This document shows positions 6,158 through 12,904 of a DNA stretch of 26,513 nt, piece by piece; the first letter of the stretch is position 1; every line of letters begins with the position of its first letter. The notes under the pieces are model-generated. The model searched no databases, was not told where the DNA came from, and saw nothing but the letters and a program-made list of their open reading frames with translations. The DNA comes from a virus, in the IMG/VR virus record IMGVR_UViG_3300048593_000456, positions 1 through 26,513 of that record; one strand, written 5' to 3'. The translations under genes were made by a program, and so were the position numbers.

Positions 6158-6402
6158 TGGGTGTATCTATGAATGCTGAAAATTGTCCTCACTGTGGAAA
6201 AAAATGCCAATATGCAGAATATGCTTTTAATAATGCAGTTACTTACAGAAACGATGTAGTTGTTTTAACAACTTGCTGTGATAATTTTGTAAGACTTAGT
6301 CCTGTTTATTTTGTTTCTATATCTAAAAGTAACGGCAGGGACGACTTTGATGGCCCTGTTGATGATTGGGGTCTTTCTCGGAAAAATTCAGTTGACAGTT
6401 GA
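6157..6402 (+). CDS. Small zinc-ribbon-like protein, 81 aa
   Basis: CPHCGKKC at residues 10-17 and a CC pair at 41-42 could form a zinc site. The C-terminus is acidic. The start at 6157 has GGGGGAT upstream and is coupled to the preceding stop. An alternative ATG lies at 6169. The next promoter (6392-6419) begins within its last codons. Function unknown; nucleic-acid or protein binding would fit a zinc ribbon. Confidence 0.7.
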   Translation: MGVSMNAENCPHCGKKCQYAEYAFNNAVTYRNDVVVLTTCCDNFVRLSPVYFVSISKSNGRDDFDGPVDDWGLSRKNSVDS

Positions 6403-6419
6403 GTTTTGTGTGGTATAAA
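6392..6419 (+). promoter_or_regulatory. Promoter TTGACA-N16-TATAAA
   Basis: -35 at 6392-6397, -10 at 6414-6419, overlapping the 3' end of the 6157 gene. It drives the 6499 and 6866 genes. Confidence 0.75.
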
Positions 6420-6498
6420 TGGGATGTTCAGCCGCTGTATTTCAAGATGATAGTATTTGTAACTTGGATCAATTAATTCCTATGGAGAATAAAATAAC

Positions 6499-6861
6499 AT
6501 GATTGAAATTCCAGAAGATCCGCAATTAGTATTTGATAAAGTAGCCGAACATCTTCTAACTCAAAAAGAAAGAAGTGAATATTCTCCAAATTACCAGTGC
6601 TTATATCGTAGTCCGAAAGGTCTAAAATGTGCGGCTGGATGTTTAATTCCTGATAGTGATTATAAAGAAGAAATGGAAAAAAAACCTTGGAATATATTGG
6701 TGTCAAGTGGAATTGTTCCAGCTACTAATATGTATCTCATACGTAGATTACAGCGTATTCATGACGTTTTCTATCCTATCCAATGGCCTACTAAATTGCA
6801 TCAACTTGCTACGGAAATGAATCTATGTAAATCTATTCTTACTAAAGTACATAAAGGATAA
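6499..6861 (+). CDS. Paralogous family protein 1 (RSPKGLKCAAG motif), 120 aa
   Basis: One of three clear paralogs in this window (with 10428 and 12536). Shared layout: an N-terminal 'P-x-D/T-x-Q-x-VFDKV..H.L.Q..RS' helix, then Y-R-S/G-x-x-G-x-KC-A-A-G-x-LI-x-D, a 'W-x-x-L' stretch, 'LQRIHD' and a C-terminal 'W-P-x-K/R-L' helix. The conserved Cys residues (34, 44 and 48 approximately) might bind metal. I have seen this pattern in other large phages but know of no function. The ribosome binding site TGGAGAA lies about 12 bases before the ATG. Confidence 0.8.
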   Translation: MIEIPEDPQLVFDKVAEHLLTQKERSEYSPNYQCLYRSPKGLKCAAGCLIPDSDYKEEMEKKPWNILVSSGIVPATNMYLIRRLQRIHDVFYPIQWPTKLHQLATEMNLCKSILTKVHKG

Positions 6862-6865
6862 TATT

Positions 6866-7231
6866 ATGAATGATAACAATCTAGACAGATTCAAAAAAAC
6901 TTTTAGCTATAAGAGCTTAACTCTAACACATGATTTACAAGAAGTAGGTTTTTGGAATGTTCGTGGTGAAGATGCTAATGCCGATATGGGCGGAAGTCAT
7001 TACATGCCCGATTTAGGAACATACGAAGGAAAACTCGAAGATGTTTTAGCATATGCTGTTCTTTTGCCAAGATTTTGGACTTGGGGTGGTGGCGGCGATA
7101 TTACTAAAGTTGAAGTTATTAAAATTGATTCTTCCAGCAGTCCAAAGCTTATAGAAGCACAGAAAAAAGTAAAAGATCTTGAGGAAGAATTAAGAAAGGC
7201 AAAATTAGCACTTTCATATAAAAACGCTTGA
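6866..7231 (+). CDS. Hypothetical protein with C-terminal coiled coil, 121 aa
   Basis: The product has a conserved-looking central region (GFWNVRGEDANADMGGSHYM, then TYEGKLEDVLAYAVLLPRFW) and a Trp/Gly stretch, TWGGGGDI. Residues 92-118 form a charged heptad-like helix, KLIEAQKKVKDLEEELRKAK, that may mediate oligomerisation. I recall similar proteins in other large phages without function. It is 4 bases downstream of the 6499 gene and ends on the next promoter. Confidence 0.8.
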   Translation: MNDNNLDRFKKTFSYKSLTLTHDLQEVGFWNVRGEDANADMGGSHYMPDLGTYEGKLEDVLAYAVLLPRFWTWGGGGDITKVEVIKIDSSSSPKLIEAQKKVKDLEEELRKAKLALSYKNA

Positions 7232-7255
7232 CAAAAACGATTGATGCTGTAAAAT
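7228..7255 (+). promoter_or_regulatory. Promoter TTGACA-N16-TAAAAT
   Basis: -35 at 7228-7233 overlaps the stop codon of the 6866 gene; -10 at 7250-7255. Confidence 0.8.
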
Positions 7256-7311
7256 AACCGTATCGGTTCTGATAACTTTTTAAGATAATCATTGTTTTTG
7301 AGGTTTTGAAA

Positions 7312-7653
7312 ATGATTGTTTATAGAATAGAAAAAAATGGTCTCGGGCCTTATCGCCTTTCCTCTGGAAATACGACTAAGCTTTACAATAAACTTCATAA
7401 ACATCATTGGTGCGATAGACATCCTACACCTATTAATGATGGCATAAAAGATTTTCGTCCTAACGATCATATCTTTGGATTTTCTTCCTTAGAGCAACTA
7501 AAAAAATGGTTTCTTGGATCAAGGGCGGAACTTCGAAGAAACGGATACCTTATGGTATCATATGATGTATCGCCTCAAGAAGTTTTACATGGAAATCTAC
7601 AGGTTGTATTTCCAAAAAATAGTTATAAACTTAAAACTACAAGGATTCCTTAA
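7312..7653 (+). CDS. Conserved hypothetical phage protein, 113 aa
   Basis: The ATG at 7312 is chosen for the GAGG 8 bases upstream. An in-frame TTG at 7306 is weaker. Motifs: MIVYRIEKNGLGPYR at the N-terminus, a His-rich HKHHWCDRHPTP stretch, then 'FGFSSLEQLKKWF'. The arrangement 'YRIE..G.GPYR ... HP.P..D ... FGF.S...L..WF' recurs in phage and bacterial proteins of unknown function. The clustered His and Cys could bind metal. The next gene begins 2 bases after the stop. Confidence 0.8.
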   Translation: MIVYRIEKNGLGPYRLSSGNTTKLYNKLHKHHWCDRHPTPINDGIKDFRPNDHIFGFSSLEQLKKWFLGSRAELRRNGYLMVSYDVSPQEVLHGNLQVVFPKNSYKLKTTRIP

Positions 7654-7654
7654 A

Positions 7655-8002
7655 ATGACAACTTTTACAAAAGAAGAAGAACTACAATTTACTACAGCCA
7701 ATGCAATCGCTTATGATTTATTGCGATTCAATGATCCTGAAACTACTCATCCTTGCTGGCTTTGCATGAGCGATGAAGCTAAAAATCAAGCAAGACTTAA
7801 TACTGTAGAATGGCTAAATATAAATGACCCCCTATTTCCTGTAAATTATAAAACACTGGATGCTTTTTGCGAGCGAAAATTCAAGGATTCAACACAGCAT
7901 TTGGTTGAAAAATGGAAAGAGGTAGAGCTTGCTGCTAAAAAAGAAAGGGAATTAAATAATCCTCTGGCTTTTTTTATGTTCAATAAGCCGCATAAGGATT
8001 AA
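7655..8002 (+). CDS. Hypothetical protein, 115 aa
   Basis: The start at 7655 follows AAGGATT and lies just after the upstream stop. A longer frame from 7514 would lie inside the previous gene. The product contains a CWLC motif (about residues 34-37) and a charged helical C-terminal half (LVEKWKEVELAAKKEREL). No family recognised. It ends the two-gene unit begun at 7312. Confidence 0.75.
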   Translation: MTTFTKEEELQFTTANAIAYDLLRFNDPETTHPCWLCMSDEAKNQARLNTVEWLNINDPLFPVNYKTLDAFCERKFKDSTQHLVEKWKEVELAAKKERELNNPLAFFMFNKPHKD

Positions 8003-8040
8003 TATAACAAAGAAAATTTTACCGCAAAGCCAAAATTGTC

Positions 8041-8068
8041 TTGACAAATATCCGAACCGTGTTAAAAT
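8041..8068 (+). promoter_or_regulatory. Promoter TTGACA-N16-TAAAAT
   Basis: -35 at 8041-8046, -10 at 8063-8068. The AAGGAG ribosome binding site of the 8086 gene follows within 10 bases. Confidence 0.85.
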
Positions 8069-8085
8069 GGTGACAAGGAGACAAA

Positions 8086-8361
8086 ATGATTACATCGATT
8101 TATTTTGAAGATGACCAAGTATTGATTCAATCAGCTATTGATTTAGTTAAAGATGTTGCATTTGTTTGCTGGCGAGTCAAGCCTTCGATAGAAATCAAAG
8201 AAATCTCCCTTCATGGCAGCCTCACTGAAGTAGCAATAGATTATTTTAATGATTCAGTTTCATCTGATGTATCTGCTACTCAATCTCATGAAGCGGTTGA
8301 AATAGTTTCTGCTTTTATACATGGGTACATTGCCGGGGCAAATCGTAATGGGGCGGCTTAG
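8086..8361 (+). CDS. Hypothetical protein, 91 aa
   Basis: First gene after a strong promoter and with a strong AAGGAG ribosome binding site. The product is acidic in its N-terminal half, with a small helical C-terminal part (VEIVSAFIHGYIAGANRNGA) rich in Ala and Gly. No recognised motif. It begins a run of genes reaching 9461. Confidence 0.75.
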   Translation: MITSIYFEDDQVLIQSAIDLVKDVAFVCWRVKPSIEIKEISLHGSLTEVAIDYFNDSVSSDVSATQSHEAVEIVSAFIHGYIAGANRNGAA

Positions 8362-8384
8362 CCGATATCGTCGGACTCATTAAT

Positions 8385-8630
8385 ATGGTACAAGCATCTT
8401 TAATTCAAAAGCTTCGAAGGCCCGAGGGATTAGCTGCTTCTATTCATAGAAGTGATCTAGAGAATTATGCAGTAATTTTAACTATTCTTAATGAATATAT
8501 CATTGGCGAAAAATTAGAATCACGCCCTAGAACTGGCGGCGATTGGACTAAATGTTCTGATCTTCCCGCTGATTTTGTCGGATATGCTTACAGAGTTGTT
8601 TATGAAGATACAGGAGATTCACATGAATGA
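8385..8630 (+). CDS. Hypothetical protein, 81 aa
   Basis: The frame begins MVQASLIQKLRRPEGLAASI and ends YEDTGDSHE. No clear ribosome binding site precedes the ATG. The stop overlaps the next start by 8 bases (ATGAATGA at 8623-8630). The 'LENYAVILTILNEYI' segment is a likely helix. Function unknown. Confidence 0.7.
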   Translation: MVQASLIQKLRRPEGLAASIHRSDLENYAVILTILNEYIIGEKLESRPRTGGDWTKCSDLPADFVGYAYRVVYEDTGDSHE

Positions 8631-8991
8631 AAAAATCAAAGTAACAATTGATCGTAGTAAATGGAGAACTGGGGTTGGTTACCATAGTGCTACTGGGCTT
8701 GGCACGACCAAGCTTTTGAATAGTGAAGGATTTATGTGCTGTCTCGGGTTTTGTTGTAAAGCTTTGGGTTGTTCTGACGATGATATAATGAATATAATAT
8801 CGCCAGCAGTTGTTTATAGTTCTAATATTTACGGTAGTTCGCTTAAAGACTCACAGTTTACCCATAATGCTATACACATAAATGATAGCGATCTAACCAG
8901 AGAAGTTAAAGAACAAAGACTTCTAGAATTATTCAAAGATTCTAGTTTTGAAATAGAATTTACGGGCGAATATACGGACTTTCATTACTAA
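8623..8991 (+). CDS. Conserved phage protein with Cys cluster, 122 aa
   Basis: The start at 8623 has AGGAG 7 bases upstream and overlaps the previous stop. It opens with KIKVTIDRSKWRTG and contains EGFMCCLGFCCKALGC around residues 36-51, six cysteines in a short stretch that may bind metal. The second half reads 'IHINDSDLTREVKEQRLLEL'. The 'WRTG ... L.N..G.MCCLGF' pattern is one I recall from other large phages. It shares a faint Cys-Gly layout with the CAAG family at 6499 but is not clearly homologous. Confidence 0.8.
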   Translation: MNEKIKVTIDRSKWRTGVGYHSATGLGTTKLLNSEGFMCCLGFCCKALGCSDDDIMNIISPAVVYSSNIYGSSLKDSQFTHNAIHINDSDLTREVKEQRLLELFKDSSFEIEFTGEYTDFHY

Positions 8992-9007
8992 AATAAGGAC
9001 TGAATCA

Positions 9008-9226
9008 ATGAATTATGCAGTTAAATTTGCTTATGATGTTATTGACATGCAAAAAGAAATTACTTTCTTAAGAAATGAAGTCGAGGAACTTAAAAAATAT
9101 AAAGAAATGTACGAAAAAGAACTCAATGCATCTCTTGAGCACGCAAGATATATGGCTGGCTCTCAATTGAAAATGCTTCTAACTCCGGGAGTTTTAGATA
9201 ATTTGCAGGAAGCCATTGTAAATTAA
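9008..9226 (+). CDS. Coiled-coil protein, 72 aa
   Basis: Residues 14-48 (MQKEITFLRNEVEELKKYKE and onward) form a heptad-rich charged helix typical of a short coiled coil. The C-terminus is helical and less charged. It probably forms dimers or binds another coiled-coil partner. AAGGA lies 9 bases before the ATG. Confidence 0.75.
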   Translation: MNYAVKFAYDVIDMQKEITFLRNEVEELKKYKEMYEKELNASLEHARYMAGSQLKMLLTPGVLDNLQEAIVN

Positions 9227-9254
9227 AGAATATACGAAAAAAGGATAAAAAATA

Positions 9255-9461
9255 ATGAAAACCATGACTGTATCTGACCTAATTAAGTTTCTCAATACTA
9301 TTCCTCATGATACTAAAATTAGTGTTTTGAAGGAAATACATTTGCCTTGGTCTGTTGAAACTGTTTTTTCTCATGTTGAAAATGAAAGCAGTTTTAGCCA
9401 TGTTGACGGAATTGATTACTTTTCAGATAATAAAACAATATATTTTGGAAAAAGGGGTTAA
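9255..9461 (+). CDS. Hypothetical protein, 68 aa; resembles the 5034 product
   Basis: MKTMTVSDLIKFLNTIPHDT then KISVLKEIHLPW: a helix followed by beta strands, as in the 5034 product. The GGATAA stretch about 10 bases upstream is a moderate ribosome binding site. Last gene of the 8086-9461 run. Function unknown. Confidence 0.75.
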   Translation: MKTMTVSDLIKFLNTIPHDTKISVLKEIHLPWSVETVFSHVENESSFSHVDGIDYFSDNKTIYFGKRG

Positions 9462-9503
9462 AAAATGTTTTATACTTTTAAGCAAAAAAAAATCCTGCGG
9501 GCC

Positions 9504-9531
9504 TTGACAAATTAATTTGTTTTGTTATAAT
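9504..9531 (+). promoter_or_regulatory. Promoter TTGACA-N16-TATAAT
   Basis: -35 at 9504-9509, -10 at 9526-9531, both consensus. Confidence 0.85.
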
Positions 9532-9574
9532 AATACGAAAGTAATATCTTCTTCATGAATTAAAAAGGTTATTT

Positions 9575-9817
9575 ATGATTATGAAATATTGCAAAATAAC
9601 AATTAGAACTCAAAAGGGCATCGCGACGATGTGGGGCAAGAACTTCCGCATGAATGGCGAGACGTTTGTTTTTACTCGCTGTCGCACCGATGGCGATGAA
9701 TGGATGGGCGATGGGTCTCGACTCAAGATCGTCTCAGGCAAGGGCGATGATCTAGTATCTATTAAAGAGACGGCAATTAATAATACCTATGGTACTTTAG
9801 AAATTGTTAGGATTTAA
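9575..9817 (+). CDS. Hypothetical protein, 80 aa, with GC-rich core
   Basis: AAAAGG lies 7 bases before the chosen ATG; another ATG follows two codons later. Bases about 9610-9755 are much richer in G and C, and in codons such as ATC, GGC and CGC, than the flanking genes, while both ends return to the local AT-rich style. The product looks like a small all-beta protein (IATMWGKNFRMNGETFVFTR). The composition suggests that the central part came from another source or is under a special constraint. Function unknown. Confidence 0.75.
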   Translation: MIMKYCKITIRTQKGIATMWGKNFRMNGETFVFTRCRTDGDEWMGDGSRLKIVSGKGDDLVSIKETAINNTYGTLEIVRI

Positions 9818-9820
9818 ATA

Positions 9821-10000
9821 ATGAAATACATATCAATATCGATACTAGATATATTTGAAGGTAATACAATAGATCAAGCTATAGAAGAACTAAAAAAGCT
9901 AAAAGAAAAACATCCTGATGATATTTTTTATGTTGAAATTGTAGATACAGATTCCTATGATTGGGAAAATGGCTACAAACTCTATTTGCCAGAAAAATAA
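9821..10000 (+). CDS. Small hypothetical protein, 59 aa
   Basis: The frame starts 3 bases after the previous stop: MKYISISILDIFEGNTIDQA, then a charged helix (IEELKKLKEKHPDD) and a strand with 'DTDSYDWENGYKLYLPEK'. It has a beta-alpha-beta pattern. No ribosome binding site beyond coupling. It ends 8 bases before the next promoter. Confidence 0.65.
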   Translation: MKYISISILDIFEGNTIDQAIEELKKLKEKHPDDIFYVEIVDTDSYDWENGYKLYLPEK

Positions 10001-10008
10001 AAAGTCTC

Positions 10009-10036
10009 TTGACAAGCAAAATCCTTCGGGTATAAT
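10009..10036 (+). promoter_or_regulatory. Promoter TTGACA-N16-TATAAT
   Basis: Perfect boxes at 10009-10014 and 10031-10036. An ATG at 10043, 7 bases after the -10 box, opens a 13-codon frame (MQVINEDVTINFS, 10043-10084) that could be a leader peptide before the 10099 gene. Confidence 0.85.
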
Positions 10037-10098
10037 AACATCATGCAAGTAATAAATGAAGATGTAACAATTAATTTTTCATAAAACAAGGATTTAAA

Positions 10099-10395
10099 AT
10101 GAATAAAGATAATTTTGATATTAAAACTTTTTCGGCTGAAAATATTAGGATTATGCAACAAAGAGAAATTTCTGATAGGTCTAATGAGCTTTACGAACAT
10201 TTAGCATTGGAAATTTATAAGGAAGCAAAAAATAAAATTTTTATTAATGAATATACTGCTACTACTTGTCTTTCTGTACAGCATGTAGAATATGTTTACA
10301 AAAAATTTCAGGAAAAAGGTTTTGTAGCCACTTTTATTGAGTTAGAAAATGACGATAGTGACTATAGAAGATTTCAAATCACTGTAAGTTGGTAA
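10099..10395 (+). CDS. Hypothetical protein, 98 aa
   Basis: Preceded by AAGGATT. The product is helical in the first half (IRIMQQREISDRSNELYEHL) and mixed in the second, with 'ACLSVQHVEYVYKKFQEKGF'-like helix-turn-helix spacing and a final strand. It could be a small nucleic-acid-binding protein, but I do not recognise it. Confidence 0.75.
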   Translation: MNKDNFDIKTFSAENIRIMQQREISDRSNELYEHLALEIYKEAKNKIFINEYTATTCLSVQHVEYVYKKFQEKGFVATFIELENDDSDYRRFQITVSW

Positions 10396-10427
10396 ATTTA
10401 TTTATTTAATTATTAGAAAGAAAAAAC

Positions 10428-10790
10428 ATGTTTAAACTTCCAAGAACAAAACAAGGAGTATTCAACAAAGTTGTTAGGCATTTGCTTAAACAGAATGAAC
10501 GATCTATCATTGATCATTCTTGTCAATATCGCGGATCTAACGGATTGATGTGTGCTGCGGGATGTTTAATTTCTGACGAATATTACCATAAGTCAATAGA
10601 GGGCCAAACATGGACTGCTCTTGTTAAAAATAAAGCTGTCCCTGCAAACCATGTCGATTTTATTCGTTATTTACAAAGAATCCATGATGGTGTAGGTGTT
10701 GACCGCTGGCCGGATAGACTTAAGGAACTCGGTCTAAAATACAATCTAGATGTATCGTGCGTTGAAAAACACAGAAAGGATAAATCTTGA
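10428..10790 (+). CDS. Paralogous family protein 2 (GSNGLMCAAG motif), 120 aa
   Basis: Same layout and length as the 6499 product: 'QGVFNKVVRHLLKQNERS', 'CQYRGSNGLMCAAGCLISD', 'W-x-A-L', 'LQRIHDG' and 'RWPDRLKELG'. The stop codon overlaps the next gene's TTG start. Duplication within this genome is the simplest explanation, followed by strong divergence (roughly one third of positions look identical by eye). Function unknown. Confidence 0.8.
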   Translation: MFKLPRTKQGVFNKVVRHLLKQNERSIIDHSCQYRGSNGLMCAAGCLISDEYYHKSIEGQTWTALVKNKAVPANHVDFIRYLQRIHDGVGVDRWPDRLKELGLKYNLDVSCVEKHRKDKS

Positions 10791-10972
10791 TTTTACCTAA
10801 ATATATTTTGTCTAAGATCACTCTTTATGTTGCTATGATTATGCTTGGGTATTCATTAATATATTTTTCGAGAAAAGAAAAAAGAGAATTTTACCAAGAC
10901 AGATTTTTTGCGTGTTCCACTGTATGTAGCATTGCACTAATTTGTTTTTCAGCAGAAATAAATCCCGAATAA
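10787..10972 (+). CDS. Small membrane protein, 61 aa, TTG start
   Basis: The start is TTG, overlapping the upstream stop as TTGA, with AAAGGA about 8 bases before it. Hydrophobic segments at residues about 11-27 (LYVAMIMLGYSLIYF) and 42-55 suggest two spans separated by a basic loop (SRKEKREFYQDR). Role unknown. Confidence 0.65.
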   Translation: MILPKYILSKITLYVAMIMLGYSLIYFSRKEKREFYQDRFFACSTVCSIALICFSAEINPE

Positions 10973-10983
10973 AGATTACAAAC

Positions 10984-11223
10984 ATGGAATATTTTTCTAT
11001 TAAAAAGCTTGCGTTTTTTCCTTCTTATTTAGGAAAATATATCAATCAAAAGCTTGACTTAATCAAGTCAGATTTTGATATGGATCAACTTGAAAAATCT
11101 AAAGAATTTTATCGCGGGTATATTACTGCTTGCGATAATATTGCTCGTGCTACGGAAAATTATTTTACGGAAGCCGGGGACAAATTTGTTGACAAATCAG
11201 AAGATTCTGATACAATAAGGTGA
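10984..11223 (+). CDS. Hypothetical protein, 79 aa
   Basis: The ATG at 10984 lies 11 bases after the previous stop. A longer frame from 10942 would overlap that gene. The product reads MEYFSIKKLAFFPSYLGKYI then charged helices, ending acidic (KSEDSDTIR). No known motif. A promoter (11189-11216) lies in its last codons. Confidence 0.7.
   Translation: MEYFSIKKLAFFPSYLGKYINQKLDLIKSDFDMDQLEKSKEFYRGYITACDNIARATENYFTEAGDKFVDKSEDSDTIR
11189..11216 (+). promoter_or_regulatory. Promoter TTGACA-N16-TACAAT inside gene 3' end
   Basis: -35 at 11189-11194, -10 at 11211-11216. The predicted transcript would start near 11222 and carry a short CAAAG/CTTTG hairpin before the 11274 gene. Confidence 0.65.
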
Positions 11224-11273
11224 CAAGTGGGACAAAGTGGTTCTTTGCACCTTTTTATCTTAAAGTAAAACTT

Positions 11274-11495
11274 ATGATTCTATATCAAGACGAATTTCTT
11301 TTTATAAAACAAGACGACATTTTTAGGTTTAGTGTCATTTGCAAAAAACCGTATGGAAAGATAAAAATTTACGAAATGCCTCAAGAAAACGCTTTACAAA
11401 CGTTTCACGAAGAGTATAATGATCTTTTAGAATACATTATGAGCGATTTATATAACCAAGAAAAAAATATTTTTAGTGCAGGAGATGGGCTATAA
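11274..11495 (+). CDS. Hypothetical protein, 73 aa
   Basis: MILYQDEFLFIKQDDIFRFS... is a beta-rich N-terminus with an acidic helical C-terminus (FHEEYNDLLEYIMSDLY). Start choice: the in-frame GTG at 11220 overlaps the previous stop (GTGA) but would lie upstream of the predicted transcription start, so ATG 11274 is preferred, though the longer 91-aa form remains possible. Its stop overlaps the next gene's apparent AUA start. Confidence 0.65.
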   Translation: MILYQDEFLFIKQDDIFRFSVICKKPYGKIKIYEMPQENALQTFHEEYNDLLEYIMSDLYNQEKNIFSAGDGL

Positions 11496-12253
11496 AAAAG
11501 AAAAATTTAATATATGGCAGCACAGCACTTAAACACTGGTTGCCAGAACTAAAAAGAACTCCGAAAGATTTAGACTTCATCGGGTCGGGCGAAAACTCTA
11601 AAGGCATAGAATATTTTATGCATACGGGTCTACAATATGTTCTAGATAATAACATTGATGATACATACGTAGATCTAAATTTTTTATATACTATCAAATG
11701 TAGTCACCTGCATTATGATATTAATTGGGATAAACACTGTATAGACGTAATGTTTATGCAATCCCACGGAGCTACAATAGATAATACGCTGTATAGCTTG
11801 TTGATGAAGGATTGGGAAATTATTCACGGCCCGAAGAAACTAAATCTCAATCAAGACCCCAAGGACTTCTTCACTCCACACGTTGACCGAAAGATCGACC
11901 ATGATGAATTGCATCGTCTAATCGCGTTCTACGACGAGCCGATGTTCAAAAAAATCTTAATGGACGGAAAAAAAGTCTTGACAGATAAGCATAAGTGGGA
12001 TAGAATATCGGACGAAGACAAAATGATTTGCATTCTTGAGGAAGTATACGTTACTGCTTTCGAGAGATGGCCGAATTATCCGGAGCATATGCTAAAATCC
12101 AAGGGAATTAAATTATATTGTGTTTCACTTAGTAAGAATGAATATTTTAAATATGCTGTTTCGCATATGATAGAATTATTTAATCATTCTAGTAATAGTT
12201 ATTTCATTAATAAAATAAGGAGAATAAAAAATGATTACAATGCAGGAAATTGA
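11492..12253 (+). CDS. Nucleotidyltransferase-like protein with apparent AUA start
   Basis: The frame encodes KKKNLIYGSTALKHWLPELK, then KDLDFIG: the Gly-Ser (residues 9-10) followed by Asp-x-Asp (26 and 28) of the DNA polymerase beta-type nucleotidyltransferase fold, with a plausible third acidic residue, D85, in KHCIDVMF. Related phage proteins exist; their substrate is not known to me. No ATG, GTG or TTG lies upstream of the Gly-Ser motif, and the first TTG (11540) would remove it. ATA at 11492 is 7 bases after AGGAG and overlaps the previous stop (ATAA), matching the ATGA/TTGA pattern of neighbours. Hence AUA initiation is the best reading. The central part (11860-11960) is more GC-rich than its ends. 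Confidence 0.7.
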   Translation: MKKKNLIYGSTALKHWLPELKRTPKDLDFIGSGENSKGIEYFMHTGLQYVLDNNIDDTYVDLNFLYTIKCSHLHYDINWDKHCIDVMFMQSHGATIDNTLYSLLMKDWEIIHGPKKLNLNQDPKDFFTPHVDRKIDHDELHRLIAFYDEPMFKKILMDGKKVLTDKHKWDRISDEDKMICILEEVYVTAFERWPNYPEHMLKSKGIKLYCVSLSKNEYFKYAVSHMIELFNHSSNSYFINKIRRIKNDYNAGN

Positions 12254-12539
12254 AGGTCTTATTGAAGGTAGTATCAATGAATTTATTGGCGAATTTGATT
12301 ATAAGAATAATTCATTTGAAAACTTTAATTTCGAAGTCGTTGAAAAGTTCGGCGGTGAAGGAATGGGCGATCATTGTTACTACGTAATTAAGTTTACTAG
12401 AAAATTAGATCCGGAAGATTTTGTTTATGTACAATTTAACGGGTATTATTCATCTTACGATGGATCAGATTATTCCTATGGCAATAGATATATTGTAGAA
12501 CCATACGAAAAAACTATCAGAGCTTGGAGGCAGGTATGA
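12231..12539 (+). CDS. Hypothetical acidic protein, 102 aa
   Basis: Starts within the end of the previous gene, with AAGGAG about 9 bases upstream; a second ATG is three codons in. The product is acidic and aromatic-rich (FEVVEKFGGEGMGDHCYYVI, YVQFNGYYSSYDGSDYSYG), likely a beta-sandwich-like fold. I recall similar conserved phage proteins without known function. Its stop overlaps the next start (ATGA). Confidence 0.8.
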   Translation: MITMQEIEGLIEGSINEFIGEFDYKNNSFENFNFEVVEKFGGEGMGDHCYYVIKFTRKLDPEDFVYVQFNGYYSSYDGSDYSYGNRYIVEPYEKTIRAWRQV

Positions 12540-12895
12540 TTCAAATCCCACAAGACCCGCAGGTTGTATTTGATATCGTTGTAGAACACGCCTTAAGGCA
12601 GAATTGTCGTTCTACCAGTCTTGATAATTCTAACGATTGTATGTATCGTAGTCCTAATGGTACAAAATGTTTTGCTGGAGCATTAATTCCTGATGATAAA
12701 TATTTACCTACTTTCGAAGGAAGAGGCTGGATAACACTGATTGCGAAGGGCTGTGTTGAAAGTCAAAACAGAGAACTTATTAGTGCGCTTCAAGAAATTC
12801 ATGACTACTACATTACTGAAAGATGGCCAGAAAAACTTCGAGAACTTGGCAAAGAAAAAGGTTTAAATGTTGACAAACTGCCTCCCGCAGAGTAA
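12536..12895 (+). CDS. Paralogous family protein 3 (RSPNGTKCFAG motif), 119 aa
   Basis: Third copy of the family at 6499 and 10428: MIQIPQDPQVVFDIVVEHAL, MYRSPNGTKCFAGALIPDD, 'GWITLI', 'LQEIHD' and 'RWPEKLRELG'. Compared with the others it lacks one cysteine (AG-A instead of AG-C). GGAGG lies 7 bases before the ATG, and the start overlaps the upstream stop. It is closest to the 6499 copy (both begin 'M-I-x-I-P-x-D-P-Q'). Function unknown. Confidence 0.8.
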   Translation: MIQIPQDPQVVFDIVVEHALRQNCRSTSLDNSNDCMYRSPNGTKCFAGALIPDDKYLPTFEGRGWITLIAKGCVESQNRELISALQEIHDYYITERWPEKLRELGKEKGLNVDKLPPAE

Positions 12896-12898
12896 AAT
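12870..12898 (+). promoter_or_regulatory. Promoter TTGACA-N17-TAAAAT inside gene 3' end
   Basis: -35 at 12870-12875, -10 at 12893-12898. This is the only copy I found with a 17-base spacer. The next start codon (12905) lies 7 bases after the -10 box. Confidence 0.6.
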
Positions 12899-12904
12899 AA
12901 TGCC

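Noticed and set aside
6419-6502. 27-codon frame overlapping the 6499 start (ATGA)
   Set aside because: Its ATG lies in the -10 box of the 6392 promoter, upstream of the expected transcription start, so it would not be on the mRNA.
7000-7470. 156-codon leftward frame
   Set aside because: It opposes two + strand genes with good starts and crosses a consensus + strand promoter.
11220-11510. Programmed -1 frameshift joining the 11274 gene to the nucleotidyltransferase-like gene
   Set aside because: The A-rich tract lies after the stop codon of the first frame, and no slippery heptamer precedes that stop. A coupled start at ATA explains the overlap better.
11970-12015. TTGACA within the nucleotidyltransferase-like gene as a further promoter
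   Set aside because: The expected -10 position holds only a poor match, and no gene start follows nearby.
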